In this document: piece after piece, positions 42,383 to 64,000 of the stretch
Layout: the number at the start of each line of letters is the position of its first letter
How positions within the stretch are numbered: the stretch's first letter is position 1
NCBI GenBank assembly: GCA_022376925.1
Contig: JAIOJX010000032.1
Span: forward strand, 115,793,979-115,857,978
Length of the DNA: 64,000 nt
Direction of reading: 5' to 3'
DNA from: Tragulus kanchil
Taxonomy: Eukaryota > Chordata > Mammalia > Artiodactyla > Tragulidae
Notes under the pieces: model-generated
Told to the model about the DNA's origin: nothing
Databases searched by the model: none
What the model saw: only the letters and a program-made list of their open reading frames with translations
Made by a program: the position numbers and the translations under genes

Positions 42383-42858
42383 CAGTTCAGTTCAGTCGCT
42401 CAGTGTGTCCAACTCTTTGAGACCCCATGGACAGCAGCATGCCAGGGCTTTCCTGTCCTTCACCATCTCCCAGAGCCTGCTCAAACTCATGTCCATCGAG
42501 TCAGTGATGCCATCCAACCATCTCATCCTGTCGTCCTCTTCTCCTATTTTTCCCAACATCATGCTCTTTTCCAGTGAGTTGTCTCTTTGCATCAAGTGGC
42601 CAAAGCACTGGAGCTTCAGCATCAGTCCTCCCAATGAAATAGTCAGGGTTGATTCTTGAATTATTATAATTAGGATCGACTGATTTGGTCTTCTTGCAGT
42701 CCAAGGGACTCTCAAGAGCCTTCTCCAACACCAGAGTTCAAAGGCATCAATTCTTCAGCACTCAGCCTTCTTCATGGTCCAACTCTCACATCCATCCATC
42801 ACTGGGAATACCATAGCTTTGACGAGACAGAGACAGATTTTTGTCTGTATAGGATAAT
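42383..42858 (-). mobile_element. BovB/Bov-A derived sequence
   Basis: CAGTTCAGTTCAGTCGCTCA, TCCATCGAGTCAGTGATGCC and TTGCAGTCCAAGGGACTCTC are the reverse of the ruminant BovB 3' region. This non-LTR element supports a ruminant source. Confidence 0.85.
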
Positions 42859-42861
42859 TTT

Positions 42862-43114
42862 TTCTTCTTAATTTTGGCCTTTCCTTGGTTTATTTTCATC
42901 CATCTTTATTCTTTGGCCTGTGTCGATCTCCCATCACAGTGGCCTCTCTTGCTGCAGAGCACTGGCTCTGGGCGCATGCGCTCCAGAGCACTGGCTTGCA
43001 ATTGGACACACCAGTCCAGCCACTCCGTAGGATGTGGGATCTTCCTAGACCAGGGATCAAACCGGTGCCCCCTGCACTGCAAGACACTCTTTACCCACTG
43101 GACCACCAGGGAAT
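42862..43114 (-). mobile_element. CHR-like SINE
   Basis: Reverse-oriented element with GGATCAAACCGGTGCCCC box and CCACCAGGGAA end. Confidence 0.8.
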
Positions 43115-43810
43115 ACCTGTATAGGACTCCTAATTTGCTCCACGCTTATCTAGGGTGGTAAAGATGCGGATGTACTCAAGGCTCTTGTTGCCTGACACAC
43201 AGAGCAAGCTCATGTCCATCAGCTCCTGTCCAGGTGGGGAGTGAAGTGCCATCACTGGGTGGCACAGCAGAGGCCAGGTCTCCCCAGGGCCAGTGGGAAG
43301 GTTTTAGGGGTTGGTCTTCTCTTCCTTAAGCTTTTATACTAGAAAAGGGGTCCACCTTTCTCAACTGCCTATTCACGGAAGACTGCAACTTAGCTAAGCT
43401 AATGAACCAATTATGTAGCTGATTTTTACATTTGTAGCTCTTTTAAGACATGTACTTTCCAATCACTTTAAGTTAAAGTGTTTTCTTTACAACTCATTCA
43501 TTTAAGTATATTATATCGCCATGCATCTTTCCAGGTACTGGAGATGAAGTAGCAAACATACCTGTTTCCACAAGAGATATTTCCTAATAGAGGAGGCAAA
43601 ACAAGATACTCACTAGACTGACAGAAAAAAAGACCTGGGAGGAATAAGCAATGTGGGCATACGATGGAAAGTATATCCAACAAAAGGAAGAGTGAACACC
43701 TGTTCAGTAAGGCCAGGATGGCAGTCTATAGAAGGGATTAGGTCTGAGTTCTATAGCTTCTGGTAAGAATTTTGACAGGATGCTATGTGAAGAAAAATCT
43801 CATCTTGTAG
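43115..43810. other. Intergenic, nothing recognised
   Basis: AT-rich unique sequence between BEST4 and RPS8, without a gene I can identify. Confidence 0.45.
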
Positions 43811-44096
43811 GGACTTTCCTGGTGATCCAGTGGTTATGCAGCGGGAACAAGTTCAATTCCTAGTTGGGAGGTTAAGATCCCACATGCCTTGTAGCCAAAA
43901 AACCAAAACAAAAGCAGTCCTCTAATAAATTAATTCAAATGGTCCACATCCAAACAAATATTTTGTAAAAAAACCTATCTGGCAAGAATATTGGAGTGGG
44001 TTGCCTCCAGGAAATCTTCCCGACTCAAGAGACTGAACCTGGGTCTTCTATGTTGCCTGCATTGGCAGGTGGGTTCTTTACCACTGGTGTCACACA
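43811..44096 (+). mobile_element. SINE fragments (CHR-type, then reverse Bov-tA)
   Basis: 43811-43905 is a plus-strand CHR-type fragment. 43976-44096 is the reverse of a Bov-tA (AATATTGGAGTGGGTTGCC, GGGTTCTTTACCACTGGTGT). Confidence 0.6.
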
Positions 44097-44690
44097 AAAT
44101 TTGGCAACATTAGATGTACAAGTTATGAGCCAAGGATGACCTAAGATTTAATCTGTCCTATGAAGACCACTATCTGCTGCAATCAAATGAGACACTGTGA
44201 AAAGGGAAAACTGATGAACATGATCAATTTAACACTCTGAGGCGAAACTAAAGAGATTCAGTAGCCATCACTGGTAATCTTACACACTTCTGAGTAATGA
44301 GGGGGGGAAAATAATTAGGGTCCAGGAGAAAATTAACATAAAGACATCCAATAGCTGACAAGATACAAACTATGTAAAGGTAACTTTTTCAAAAAATGCA
44401 GAAACATGGAGCACAATTTCAAGCTTTCTAGATCATCTATGAACCTGAAAAAAAAAACCCCTAAAACCAAGTCTGTCCTTGGAGTCTCTAAGAGAACCTC
44501 AGGGAGGTAGCATGGCTTCAGGTTCCAAAAGGGGTCCAGCCAACAGCATATTGCTGGGCCCCGTGCTGGGCTATCTGCCTCACAGAGCCATCATACCAGG
44601 CCTGGCCTTCAGGTGGAGGGAGTGGGGGCATTCTACAGTGTGCCAAACAATCAAGTAAATTCTCAGAACGTGAACACAAGGCACAGAATA
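44097..44690. other. Intergenic, nothing recognised
   Basis: Unique sequence upstream of the RPS8 poly(A) site, with no recognisable element. Confidence 0.45.
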
Positions 44691-44734
44691 ATAAACGGCT
44701 TTATTACATGAGCTAAGACAGGAGGAGAGAGGGT

Positions 44735-47077
<2,343 letters not shown>

Positions 47078-47390
47078 CGCTCGGCGCTGGCTGGAAAGAG
47101 AAAACGCAGCGCGTCACGGCCCGGTTTGTAAAACGCAGCCCCGCCTCCTTACGTGTTTTCCGGGCGCCGTGGAGAGCGGCCCGGGGTCGGAGGGCGGTGT
47201 TGCTGACGTTTCAGCGACGGCGACGCGGCTTCGGGTCGAGGAGGGTCCTTTGGACGCGGCACCTCGGGCGAGGGCCGGGCGGGCTCCCGCGGAGGCCGGC
47301 GGGGTGTGCGCCTCCGGCGGAGGTCGAGAGCCTCTGGGCACTTCGCGGGCGGGGCTTGCCGGGCTTCGCGGTGTAAGACCTGTTTAGAAG
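47078..47390 (-). promoter_or_regulatory. RPS8: RPS8 promoter / CpG island with TOP start
   Basis: CpG-dense sequence upstream of RPS8, continuing an island from about 46560. The probable transcription start is the pyrimidine tract CTCTTTCC at 47102-47095 (minus). Confidence 0.65.
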
Positions 47391-47901
47391 CTACTGCTCT
47401 AGTCCTGAGTGAGAGCTGTGGGAGCGTCGAGGAGAAGGCAGTAGAGGCGGACTTGGGTTTTGTTTTGAAGCGTTTGGTTTAGAGGGAGTAAGATGGGTCG
47501 AGGATTCCGAGTTCCTCATGTGACCAGTTGGATGGATATTGGTGACATTTTGGTGTAAAGGAGTAGGCTGAGGTCGGGGCTGGGCCGGATTCGTTCATTC
47601 TCATCTCTTGGTGACTCTTCCACGTGGGAATGGCAGGCAGCTGGATGGTCCTCTCTGGTCATCTGTAGAGAAGGGATCTGGACAAAATGTTGCTTTGCGA
47701 ATAGTATCAGATAGGAGGTAACCAAAGGGTACCAGAATGAGTGGAACGGAGGGAGACAGCATAAAGCAACTTTATTTGTAAATGCTAAGTTAAGTCTTTG
47801 GTCCCTGTGGGCTCTAGGTTCTGTGTCACAGCTTCTCAGTTTTGCTGCTGTAGTGTGAACGCAGCCATGGGCAATAGAAAACAAATGGATATGACTGTGT
47901 G
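47391..47901. other. Intergenic, nothing recognised
   Basis: Unique sequence upstream of RPS8 before duplication D13. I see no gene or clear repeat. Confidence 0.45.
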
Positions 47902-47996
47902 TCAATAACACTTAGTAAGGGATACTAGCATTCACCTGTCATGAAGCATACTTTTGATTTTTCTTTTCCCCCAGTATTTAAAACAAAAAGACGTGG

Positions 47997-48165
47997 AACT
48001 TCCCGGATGGTCCTGTGGCTAAAACTGTGTTCCCAATGCAGGTCAGGGAACAAGATCTCACATGTCACAAGTAAGAGTTTGTGTGCAGTAATGAAGAAAG
48101 ATCCCGCGTGCCACAGCTAAGACCCAGTGCAGCCAAATAAGTAAATATTAAAAAAACAAAAGCAA
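47997..48165 (+). mobile_element. CHR-type SINE
   Basis: GAACTTCCCGGATGGTCC head and AGTGCAGCCAAATAAGTAAA tail. D13 copy at 49096-49263. Confidence 0.65.
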
Positions 48166-48529
48166 AAATTATTCTTAGTTCACGGGCCCCATCAGCATAT
48201 AATAGTGTGCCAACTGCTGGCACACAAAGAAATACTGTACACAGAGAGGGTCTAGGACTGAGGCTTGAGGAATAGCAATGTCTAAGGCTACGTGGAGAAA
48301 AGGAGCTGGAGGGAGCAGGTAGAAGGGCGTTGGGGAGGAACGCCAGCACAGGTGATGGCATTGTCTAACACCATCTTGATAAAAGGACTGAAAAGTGATT
48401 GTTGGATCATGCAGTACTACACTGGAGTGGGCAAAAATTCTTTTCTTTTGGAGTGGGCAAAATTTTGAAACAGGATTTTTCAAATTCAAACGGGAAGGGT
48501 TTTTTTTGTTAATTTTTTAAAATTAAAAA

Positions 48530-48783
48530 AAATTTTTGCCTCTTAAGTCATCATTTGTTTTCATCCATCTTTATTCTTTGGCATGTGTGGGCCTCCCATT
48601 GCAGTGGCCTCTTTTGCCGCAGAGCACTGGTTCTGGGCACATGTGCTCCAGAGTGCTGGCTTGCAACTGGACACACTGGTCCAGCCACTCTGTGGCACAT
48701 GGCATCTTCCTGGGCCAGGGATCAAACTGGTGCCCCTTGTACTGCAGGGTGGACTCTACCCACTGGACCACCAGGGAAGCCCC
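48530..48783 (-). mobile_element. CHR-like SINE
   Basis: Reverse-oriented element with GGATCAAACTGGTGCCCC and CCACCAGGGAAGCCCC. D13 copy at 49630-49882. Confidence 0.82.
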
Positions 48784-49629
48784 AGATGGGAAATTAAAAA
48801 AAATATATATGTAGATAATTCTTTTAGATTAGGTTTTTGTAGGTAATATGACTCTAAAGAGGAGGGGAGAAGCTAGCTGGTGGCTGGAAAGAAACTAAAA
48901 TAGCAGGAAAAATTTCAAGAGTGAACTGCCTGATGAATTCTTTCACACTTGGCTCCAGATCCTATGGCATCTCATGCCGAAAGGATTCTCCCAGCACCTT
49001 TCAATAACACTTAGTAAGGGATACTAGCATTCACCTGTCATGAAGCATACTTTTGATTTTTCTTTTCCCCCAGTATTTAAAACAAAAAGACGTGGAACTT
49101 CCCGGATGGTCCTGTGGCTAAAACTGTGTTCCCAATGCAGGTCAGGGAACAAGATCTCACATGTCACAAGTAAGAGTTTGTGTGCAGTAATGAAGAAAGA
49201 TCCCGCGTGCCACAGCTAAGACCCAGTGCAGCCAAATAAGTAAATATTAAAAAAACAAAAGCAAAAATTATTCTTAGTTCACGGGCCCCATCAGCATATA
49301 ATAGTGTGCCAACTGCTGGCACACAAAGAAATACTGTACACAGAGAGGGTCTAGGACTGAGGCTTGAGGAATAGCAATGTCTAAGGCTACGTGGAGAAAA
49401 GGAGCTGGAGGGAGCAGGTAGAAGGGCGTTGGGGAGGAACGCCAGCACAGGTGATGGCATTGTCTAACACCATCTTGATAAAAGGACTGAAAAGTGATTG
49501 TTGGATCATGCAGTACTACACTGGAGTGGGCAAAAATTCTTTTCTTTTGGAGTGGGCAAAATTTTGAAACAGGATTTTTCAAATTAAAAGCGGGAAGGGT
49601 TTTTTTTGTTAATTTTTTAAAATTAAAAA

Positions 49630-49882
49630 AAATTTTTGCCTCTTAAGTCATCATTTGTTTTCATCCATCTTTATTCTTTGGCATGTGTGGGCCTCCCATT
49701 GCAGTGGCCTCTTTTGCCGCAGAGCACTGGTTCTGGGCACATGTGCTCCAGAGTGCTGGCTTGCAACTGGACACACTGGTCCAGCCACTCTGTGGCACAT
49801 GGCATCTTCCTGGGCCAGGGATCAAACTGGTGCCCCTTGTACTGCAGGGTGGACTCTACCCACTGGACCACCAGGGAAGCCC
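49630..49882 (-). mobile_element. CHR-like SINE, D13 copy
   Basis: Second copy of 48530-48783. Confidence 0.82.
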
Positions 49883-50407
49883 CAGATGGGAAATTAAAAA
49901 AATATATATGTAGATAATTCTTTTAGATTAGGTTTTTGTAGGTAATATGACTCTAAAGAGGAGGGGAGAAGCTAGCTGGTGGCTGGAAAGAAACTAAAAT
50001 AGCAGGAAAAATTTCAAGAGTGAACTGCCTGATGAATTCTTTCACACTTGGCTCCAGATCCTATGGCATCTCATGCCGAAAGGATTCTCCCAGCACCTTT
50101 CCATTCTTCTGTGTCTTCCATGGCTTCCCTGCAGATTCAGAATAAAATCTTAATTCTTTACGGCCCCTGAGACCCAGGGATATTGGACCCCTGCTGATCT
50201 CTTGGATTTCGCAATTTGACTTATCTCCTACCCGCCCCTATCCTCACCTGCAGGCCCTCTCACCCTGCTGTTCCTGTGTCAGGTTTTCCTTCTCTGACAA
50301 AATGCTTTCCACCTAGATCTTAGTTTGGCTTCCTTCTCACTTCAAATCTGCTCAGAATTCCACTGCCACGTCCTGTCTCCCATATACTCTTTCTGAGGCT
50401 GCTGTGT

Positions 50408-50664
50408 AAAGTAGCAGACTCCAATACTTTGGCTACCTAATGGGAAGAGATGACTCATTGGAAAAAGACCCTGATGCTGGGCAAAATAGAAAGCAAAAGG
50501 AGGGGATAACAGAGGACGAGATGATTGGATGGCATCACCGACTCAATGGACATGAGTTTGAGCCAGTTCTGGGAGATGGTGAGGGACAGGGAAACCTGGC
50601 ATGCTGCAGTCCATGGAGTTGAAAAGAGTAGGACAGGACTGAGCAACTGAACTGAACTGAAATC
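50408..50664 (+). mobile_element. Bov-A/BovB-derived fragment
   Basis: GACTCATTGGAAAAGACCC-like core, ACCGACTCAATGGACATGAG, and an end TGAGCAACTGAACTGAACTG. D14 copy at 51521-51777. Confidence 0.8.
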
Positions 50665-50685
50665 AAGGAAGTGACTGGCTATGAA

Positions 50686-51116
50686 AGCTGATCACAAGAG
50701 TCCGCCCTCCACTGGAGAGGTGAAGAAACCTCATCCTTACAGACCAGCTGCTGTGGCAGTCTGTAAAATTAGACGGTATCAGCAGTTCACTGAACTTCTG
50801 ATTCACAAACTTCCCTTACAGTGTCTGTTGCAGAAAATTGCTCAGGCCTTCAAAGCAGATCTGCGCTTCCACAGTGCAGCTATTGGTGCTTTGCAGGAGG
50901 CAGGTGAAGACACCAATCTATATGCTCTCCATGCCAAATGGGTAACAATTGTATCAGTTATGTCAGTTATGCAGCTAGCAAGCATGTGGGGAAGGTGCCT
51001 AAGAATCCACTATGGGGCTTCCCTGGTGGCTCAGTGGTGGAGAGTTCGTCTGCCACTGCAGGAGACATGGGTTCAGTCCCTGGTCTAGGAGAATCCCACA
51101 TACTGCAGAGCAGCTA
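50686..51116 (+). pseudogene. H3-3A processed pseudogene, D14 first copy (truncated)
   Basis: Same histone H3.3 remnant as 51800-53015, cut off at the D14 junction shortly after the start of the inserted Bov-tA. It lacks the 3' UTR part. Confidence 0.8.
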
Positions 51117-52128
51117 ACCTGCCACAACTATTGAGCCATGACTCCGAGATTCTTTCACACTTGGCTCCAGATCCTATGGCATCTCATGCCGAAAGGATTC
51201 TCCCAGCACCTTTCCATTCTTCTGTGTCTTCCATGGCTTCCCTGCAGATTCAGAATAAAATCTTAATTCTTTACGGCCCCTGAGACCCAGGGATATTGGA
51301 CCCCTGCTGATCTCTTGGATTTCGCAATTTGACTTATCTCCTACCCGCCCCTATCCTCACCTGCAGGCCCTCTCACCCTGCTGTTCCTGTGTCAGGTTTT
51401 CCTTCTCTGACAAAATGCTTTCCACCTAGATCTTAGTTTGGCTTCCTTCTCACTTCAAATCTGCTCAGAATTCCACTGCCACGTCCTGTCTCCCATATAC
51501 TCTTTCTGAGGCTGCTGTGTAAAGTAGCAGACTCCAATACTTTGGCTACCTAATGGGAAGAGATGACTCATTGGAAAAAGACCCTGATGCTGGGCAAAAT
51601 AGAAAGCAAAAGGAGGGGATAACAGAGGACGAGATGATTGGATGGCATCACCGACTCAATGGACATGAGTTTGAGCCAGTTCTGGGAGATGGTGAGGGAC
51701 AGGGAAACCTGGCATGCTGCAGTCCATGGAGTTGAAAAGAGTAGGACAGGACTGAGCAACTGAACTGAACTGAAATCAAGGAAGTGACTGGCTATGAAAG
51801 CTGATCACAAGAGTCCGCCCTCCACTGGAGAGGTGAAGAAACCTCATCCTTACAGACCAGCTGCTGTGGCAGTCTGTAAAATTAGACGGTATCAGCAGTT
51901 CACTGAACTTCTGATTCACAAACTTCCCTTACAGTGTCTGTTGCAGAAAATTGCTCAGGCCTTCAAAGCAGATCTGCGCTTCCACAGTGCAGCTATTGGT
52001 GCTTTGCAGGAGGCAGGTGAAGACACCAATCTATATGCTCTCCATGCCAAATGGGTAACAATTGTATCAGTTATGTCAGTTATGCAGCTAGCAAGCATGT
52101 GGGGAAGGTGCCTAAGAATCCACTATGG

Positions 52129-52347
52129 GGCTTCCCTGGTGGCTCAGTGGTGGAGAGTTCGTCTGCCACTGCAGGAGACATGGGTTCAGTCCCTGGTCTA
52201 GGAGAATCCCACATACTGCAGAGCAGCTAAGCCCATGAGCCACAACTATTGAGCCTGTGTTCTAGAGCCTTGGAGCTGCAACTGTTGAGTCCATGTGCTG
52301 CAACTACTGAAGCCCGTGTGCCCTAGAGCCCGAGTTCCACAACAAGG
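52129..52347 (+). mobile_element. Bov-tA SINE inside the H3-3A pseudogene
   Basis: GGGCTTCCCTGGTGGCTCAG head, GGGTTCAGTCCCTGGTC box, CAACTACTGAAGCCCGTGTG tail. Flanked by AATCCACTATG (left) and AATTCACTATG (right), the duplicated target. Confidence 0.9.
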
Positions 52348-52521
52348 AAAAAAAATTCACTATGATGGAAAAATTTTCATTCTGTTTTTAAAAAATTCTT
52401 TCTGTTCTTGGTAGTTCTGAACGTTAGATATTTTTCTCCCATGGGGTCAGAAGGTACCTAAGTATATTATTGCAGGTGGAAAAATAGGAAACAGCAATCA
52501 GATATTGGCAGTTTTTTCCAT

Positions 52522-52655
52522 TTTTTAAAATATTTATTTATTTGCACTGGGTCTTAGTTGTAGCACATGGGACCTAGTTCCTTGACCATGGATCGAACCT
52601 AGGTTCCCTGCATTGGAAGCTCAGAGTCTTAGCCACTGGACCACCAAGGAAGTCC
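52522..52655 (-). mobile_element. CHR-type SINE inside the pseudogene 3' UTR
   Basis: ATTTATTTGCACTGGGTCTT, GGATCGAACCTAGGTTCCC, CCACCAAGGAAGTCCC on the plus strand, hence reverse orientation. Confidence 0.75.
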
Positions 52656-53015
52656 CTCCATATTCATTTGTGTGTGAATTTTTACTATACATGCAGGGAC
52701 ATAAAGCATTAATACAAGTTAAAGTGTTTCAATGAACAAGTTTCAGCAGTTCAACTTTATAACAGTTATAAATAAATAAACCTGTTAAATTTTTAGACAA
52801 TGCCAGCATTTGGATTTTTAAAAAACAAGCAAATTTCTTATTTACTGCAACTAAATGGTATTTGTAGCATTTTTATCATACAGAAGATTCCATCCATTCA
52901 CTGTGCTCTCCTAACTGAATTGTCCTACATGGAAAGGATATGTTTTAAATGTTGTCTCTCTTCTGTGTTGTTCCTGTAAGTTTGCTATTAAAATACATTA
53001 AACTATATAAGAAGA

Positions 53016-54084
53016 AAAAAAGAAAGACCAGTGTGGTTGGACAATAGTGAGAAGTTAGAGAACAGGTCATTTATTCATTTAAAATATACATATAATGTGC
53101 TTGTTCAAGATATTCAGAAAAAAAAAATATTGTAGACACAGTATTAAAACAAAAATATTTGTTCTTCTGTGCCTAAATAGCTAGTACTTATATAGCACTC
53201 ATTAAATGTGAGACATTGTGCTTACTGCTGGGTGTGTGAACTCAAATTTTCTTCTTTTTGGCTGTGCCACATGGCTTGCAGGATCTTAGTTCCCCAACCA
53301 GGGATCGAACCCAGGCCCCTGGCAGTGAGAATGCTGAGTGCTAACCACTGGATAGGTAAAGAATTCTCAAAAGTCACAATATTCTCATTCTACAGAGAGC
53401 ACAGAGGTTAAACACCCTACTTAAATTTCTACAGTCAACAGATCTTGGATCCTACCCTACACTCTTTTTTTTGGATCCTACCTTACACTCTTGAAGAAGC
53501 TGGACTTGTCTCCAAACCATTCTGCTCAAATTACATTCCCACTGGATCAACAGAAAGGAGCTGACCAGGTGCCAGGTGGAGTCTAATAGGTCATGGTAGG
53601 GCATTCACAGTTTATTATTGAAAGCTTCCTCTGGCTGGTTGGGGAGAATGGGTTTCTGAGTCAGGAATTCAAAACAAGGGGCCAGTTAGGAGAGATGGTC
53701 GGTCAGGTCTGGGATGGTGGGATTCTTTCAATGGATCTTTGCAATTCTGAGGAGGGTCTTGGAAGCCTCATTTTATAGATGTGGCAGGTTAGGTATCTGG
53801 AAGCTTTTTTTTTTTCCTCTGGAAGTTTTTAAGGCCTCAAGACTTAGTGCCATTTCTGTCAGACTTTGTTTAAATTCAGTCACATGTAACTTTTGAGCAC
53901 TTAAAATGTGACTGGTATATCTGAGAAACTAAATTTCTCATTTCATTAATTGTAATTGTATTAAGTGGTTAGTGGCTCACTACTGAACACTGAAGATAAA
54001 AATATTGTTCCAATTTTAGTACATGTGTTGCTGAAGTGGACACTCTTGTCAAACTAGTAGAATTTTTAAAAAAATGTCATTAAA
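53016..54084. other. Intergenic, only a short SINE recognised
   Basis: Unique AT-rich sequence apart from a reverse CHR-type SINE at about 53255-53360 (GGGATCGAACCCAGGCCCC). No gene is seen. Confidence 0.45.
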
Positions 54085-54375
54085 TTTTTGTTTTAAGTTT
54101 ATTCATTTAATTTTTGGCTGTGTTGGGTCTTCATTGCTACTTGTGGGCTTTCTCTAGTTGCAGCAGGTGGGGATGGACTACTCTAGCTATGGTGTGTGGG
54201 CTTTTCATTGCAGAGGCTTCTCTTGTTGCCGAGCATGCGCTCTAGGGCCTGAGCTCAGTAGTTCTAGTGCATGGGCCCAGCTGCCCTACATGTGAGATCT
54301 TCCCAGACCAGAGATTTAACCTGTCCCTTGCATGGGCACGCAGACCTCCAACCACTGGACCACCAGGGAAGTTTA
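54085..54375 (-). mobile_element. Older CHR-like SINE
   Basis: Diverged reverse element: TTTGGCTGTGTTGGGTCTTC, 'cgagcatgcgctctagggcc', and CCACCAGGGAAG end. Confidence 0.65.
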
Positions 54376-55044
54376 TGCTGAATTTCTGAATTCCAGGCCC
54401 TCTGCTTGGTTATTTAAACTTCTGTGATTTTTTTCACTTCGAGACTGAGACTGCCTCTACTTTACAGTGAAATACCTGAGGCTGCGAGGGCTAGCACCTG
54501 GTCCATCTGACCCCACTCCTCTCTGGGTCTCTGCAGCAGCCTTGGGCCCTATGCCATCTCTCCCTGAGGCCTTCCTTAAAACACATATTTGGTTGTTTGG
54601 CTGCCAGGCTAAAAAGCTTTCAGTGGTGCATTACCTTTTACACAATTCATGTTCTGTGGGCTCTGGAGTTTTCTGGTTCCCAAACCATCCATGCTGGTCT
54701 ACCTGGCAAAACTTCTCATTTTTTAAGATCAGATGTGTCACCTATAAGATCCTTTCCTGTCTAGCAAGACAAGTGCTTTCGTGTCAGTATTCCATAGAAT
54801 TTTTTAAGGTTTCTTGAGCAGACTATAATTGACAGGGCACCATCTCCTTTCTGCTCACAGCTCCCGTGTCCAGGACAAGGCCTAAGACCTAGCTGGCACT
54901 GAACAAGGCAGAGGTTGGCCTCTTCACGTCGCTGAAACTGCGGATGTGGATGTGGCCTCCTGGGGAGAGTACCCCATCAGCGCCACCCTACAGTAGTGTC
55001 CTAGTCTAAAAGGCTCAGATGCACCCCTGGCTCTTCCCACACAC
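54376..55044. other. Intergenic downstream of KIF2C
   Basis: Unique sequence beyond the KIF2C poly(A) site, with no feature recognised. Confidence 0.45.
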
Positions 55045-55584
55045 CACTCAACAGGCTGATTTTTTTCTCTTTATTATTAGACATAATGTATAAACACATA
55101 AAACAGAAAACAGCAGGGAACCTCTTAGAATTCAAAAAGCAGCAGGGAAGGAAGAGGCCCCAGGAAACTTTTTTTTTTAAAGTACAAGACATTAGTGGCC
55201 GGACCAAGGGTGTGGAAGGCAGGCCAGGGCCAGCGGAACTGAACTTAAGGCTCCTTCCACTCCCCGCAGAGCCAGGACAGCCCCAGCAGTCAGTCAGGAA
55301 GACTCAATGCCCACGAGCCTTCTCCTCTTGGAGAGAAGGGCAGTACACAGGATAACTAAATGCTTCCTCCTTCCATCTTGTTCTCTTTGTGGCCCCAAGC
55401 GAGGAAAAGGAAAGCTATATCCTATGCACGCTGAACCCTCCCCCAGTTGCCCCCACACTTGGCATTTACCAAAGTCTCCCCCAGCTCAAACCCTGACTAG
55501 ACCCACTAGGAGCCCAGAGTTTGCTGAGGAGGGAAGGGGAAGAAGAAGGCTGGGTGTGACACCAAACATCTTTATTTGAGGTCA
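55045..55584 (-). other. KIF2C: KIF2C 3' UTR
   Basis: Minus-strand sequence after the KIF2C stop. It has an early AATAAA at 55576-55571 and a distal AATAAA at 55075-55070, followed by A-rich sequence. It resembles the long human KIF2C 3' UTR, including the end ATGTGTTTATACATTATGT-like stretch. It is present only after the left copy of the last exon. Confidence 0.7.

Positions 55585-64000
<8,416 letters not shown>

Larger units (their letters stand above)
47902..50100 (+). repeat. Direct duplication D13 (offset 1099 bp)
   Basis: Copy 1 is about 47902-49000 and copy 2 about 49001-50100, with no filler. Differences are limited to a few indels (near 48485/49585 and an A-run near 48797/49897). 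Each copy holds two SINEs. Confidence 0.96.
50036..52230 (+). repeat. Direct duplication D14 (offset 1113 bp)
   Basis: Copy 1 is about 50036-51116 and copy 2 about 51149-52230, with a scrambled 32-base link at 51117-51148. Its first 65 bases overlap the end of D13, so that piece occurs three times (48937, 50036, 51149). Confidence 0.95.
51800..53015 (+). pseudogene. H3-3A (H3F3A) processed pseudogene
   Basis: Intronless remnant of histone H3.3. The codons read like H3.3 from about Lys27 onward ([36 protein letters not shown]), with many substitutions and a shifted frame near the end. The stop is near 52113. After the stop the H3-3A 3' UTR is recognisable (GTAGTTCTGAACGTTAGATA, CATGGGGTCAGAAGGTACC, CTGTAAGTTTGCTATTAAAA), ending in an A-rich stretch at about 53015. 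The first ~25 codons are absent; a Bov-A element sits just upstream. A Bov-tA (52129-52347) and a CHR-type SINE (52522-52655) interrupt the 3' UTR. There is no splice structure, so it is a retrocopy and not a functional gene. Confidence 0.88.

Noticed and set aside
50681..51088. Functional histone H3-like gene
   Set aside because: It lacks the N-terminal tail, has many substitutions at invariant H3 positions and a shifted C-terminus, and is followed by an interrupted 3' UTR; it is a processed pseudogene.

Overview
The window is nuclear DNA of a ruminant mammal. The genes are spliced with vertebrate-type exons, and the interspersed repeats include Bov-tA, Bov-A and BovB-derived sequence plus many tRNA-derived CHR-type SINEs. 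The species cannot be named from the sequence alone. Gene order and orientation match human 1p34.1 read in reverse: BTBD19 (-, first coding exon only), DYNLT4/TCTEX1D4 (+), PLK3 (-), BEST4 (+), RPS8 (-) and KIF2C (-, last 11 coding exons only). For every gene, reading frames and exon phases join correctly when one copy of each exon is used. PLK3 gives 647 codons, BEST4 468, RPS8 208 and DYNLT4 219, each close to or equal to the length of its human orthologue.

Layout. 1.0-1.1 kb: BTBD19 exon 1. 4.3-5.1 kb: the single-exon DYNLT4 coding region, whose 3' end overlaps the 3' end of PLK3 tail to tail. 5.0-13.1 kb: PLK3 with a CpG-rich promoter. 13-37 kb: intergenic DNA made of SINEs, two truncated L1 copies and a decayed gammaretrovirus-like provirus on the minus strand, broken up by plus-strand LTRs (20.5-29 kb). 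37.8-41.5 kb: BEST4. 44.7-47.1 kb: RPS8 with four intronic C/D-box snoRNAs (SNORD55, SNORD46, SNORD38A, SNORD38B). 47-55 kb: intergenic DNA with an H3-3A processed pseudogene. 55.0-63.1 kb: the 3' half of KIF2C.

The dominant unusual signal is a set of 16 head-to-tail direct duplications. Their period is nearly constant (about 1083-1156 bp) and identity is mostly above 98-99%. They fall without regard to content across 1.4-37.3 kb and 47.9-59.6 kb, covering PLK3 and KIF2C coding exons, SINEs, L1 and ERV alike, and add about 17.7 kb (28%) of redundancy. Short scrambled fillers or microhomologies sit at the junctions, and copy-specific errors cluster near them. Where two junctions are close, the shared segment occurs three times. 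The most economical reading is contig ends with about 1.1 kb of overlap that were joined without being merged. Taken literally, the window would predict PLK3 and KIF2C genes with repeated exons. The collapsed locus would be about 46 kb. BEST4 and RPS8 lie in the clean 37.3-47.9 kb stretch.

The genes do not form one pathway. PLK3 and KIF2C both act in cell division (polo-like kinase and microtubule-depolymerising kinesin-13), RPS8 is a ribosomal protein that also hosts snoRNAs, BEST4 is an epithelial anion channel, and DYNLT4 is a dynein light chain/PP1-binding protein. I found no convincing new molecular system. The items most worth a second look are the duplication pattern, the LTRs carrying arrays of tRNA T-arm-like (Pol III B-box-like) units, and the sense-antisense overlap at DYNLT4/PLK3.
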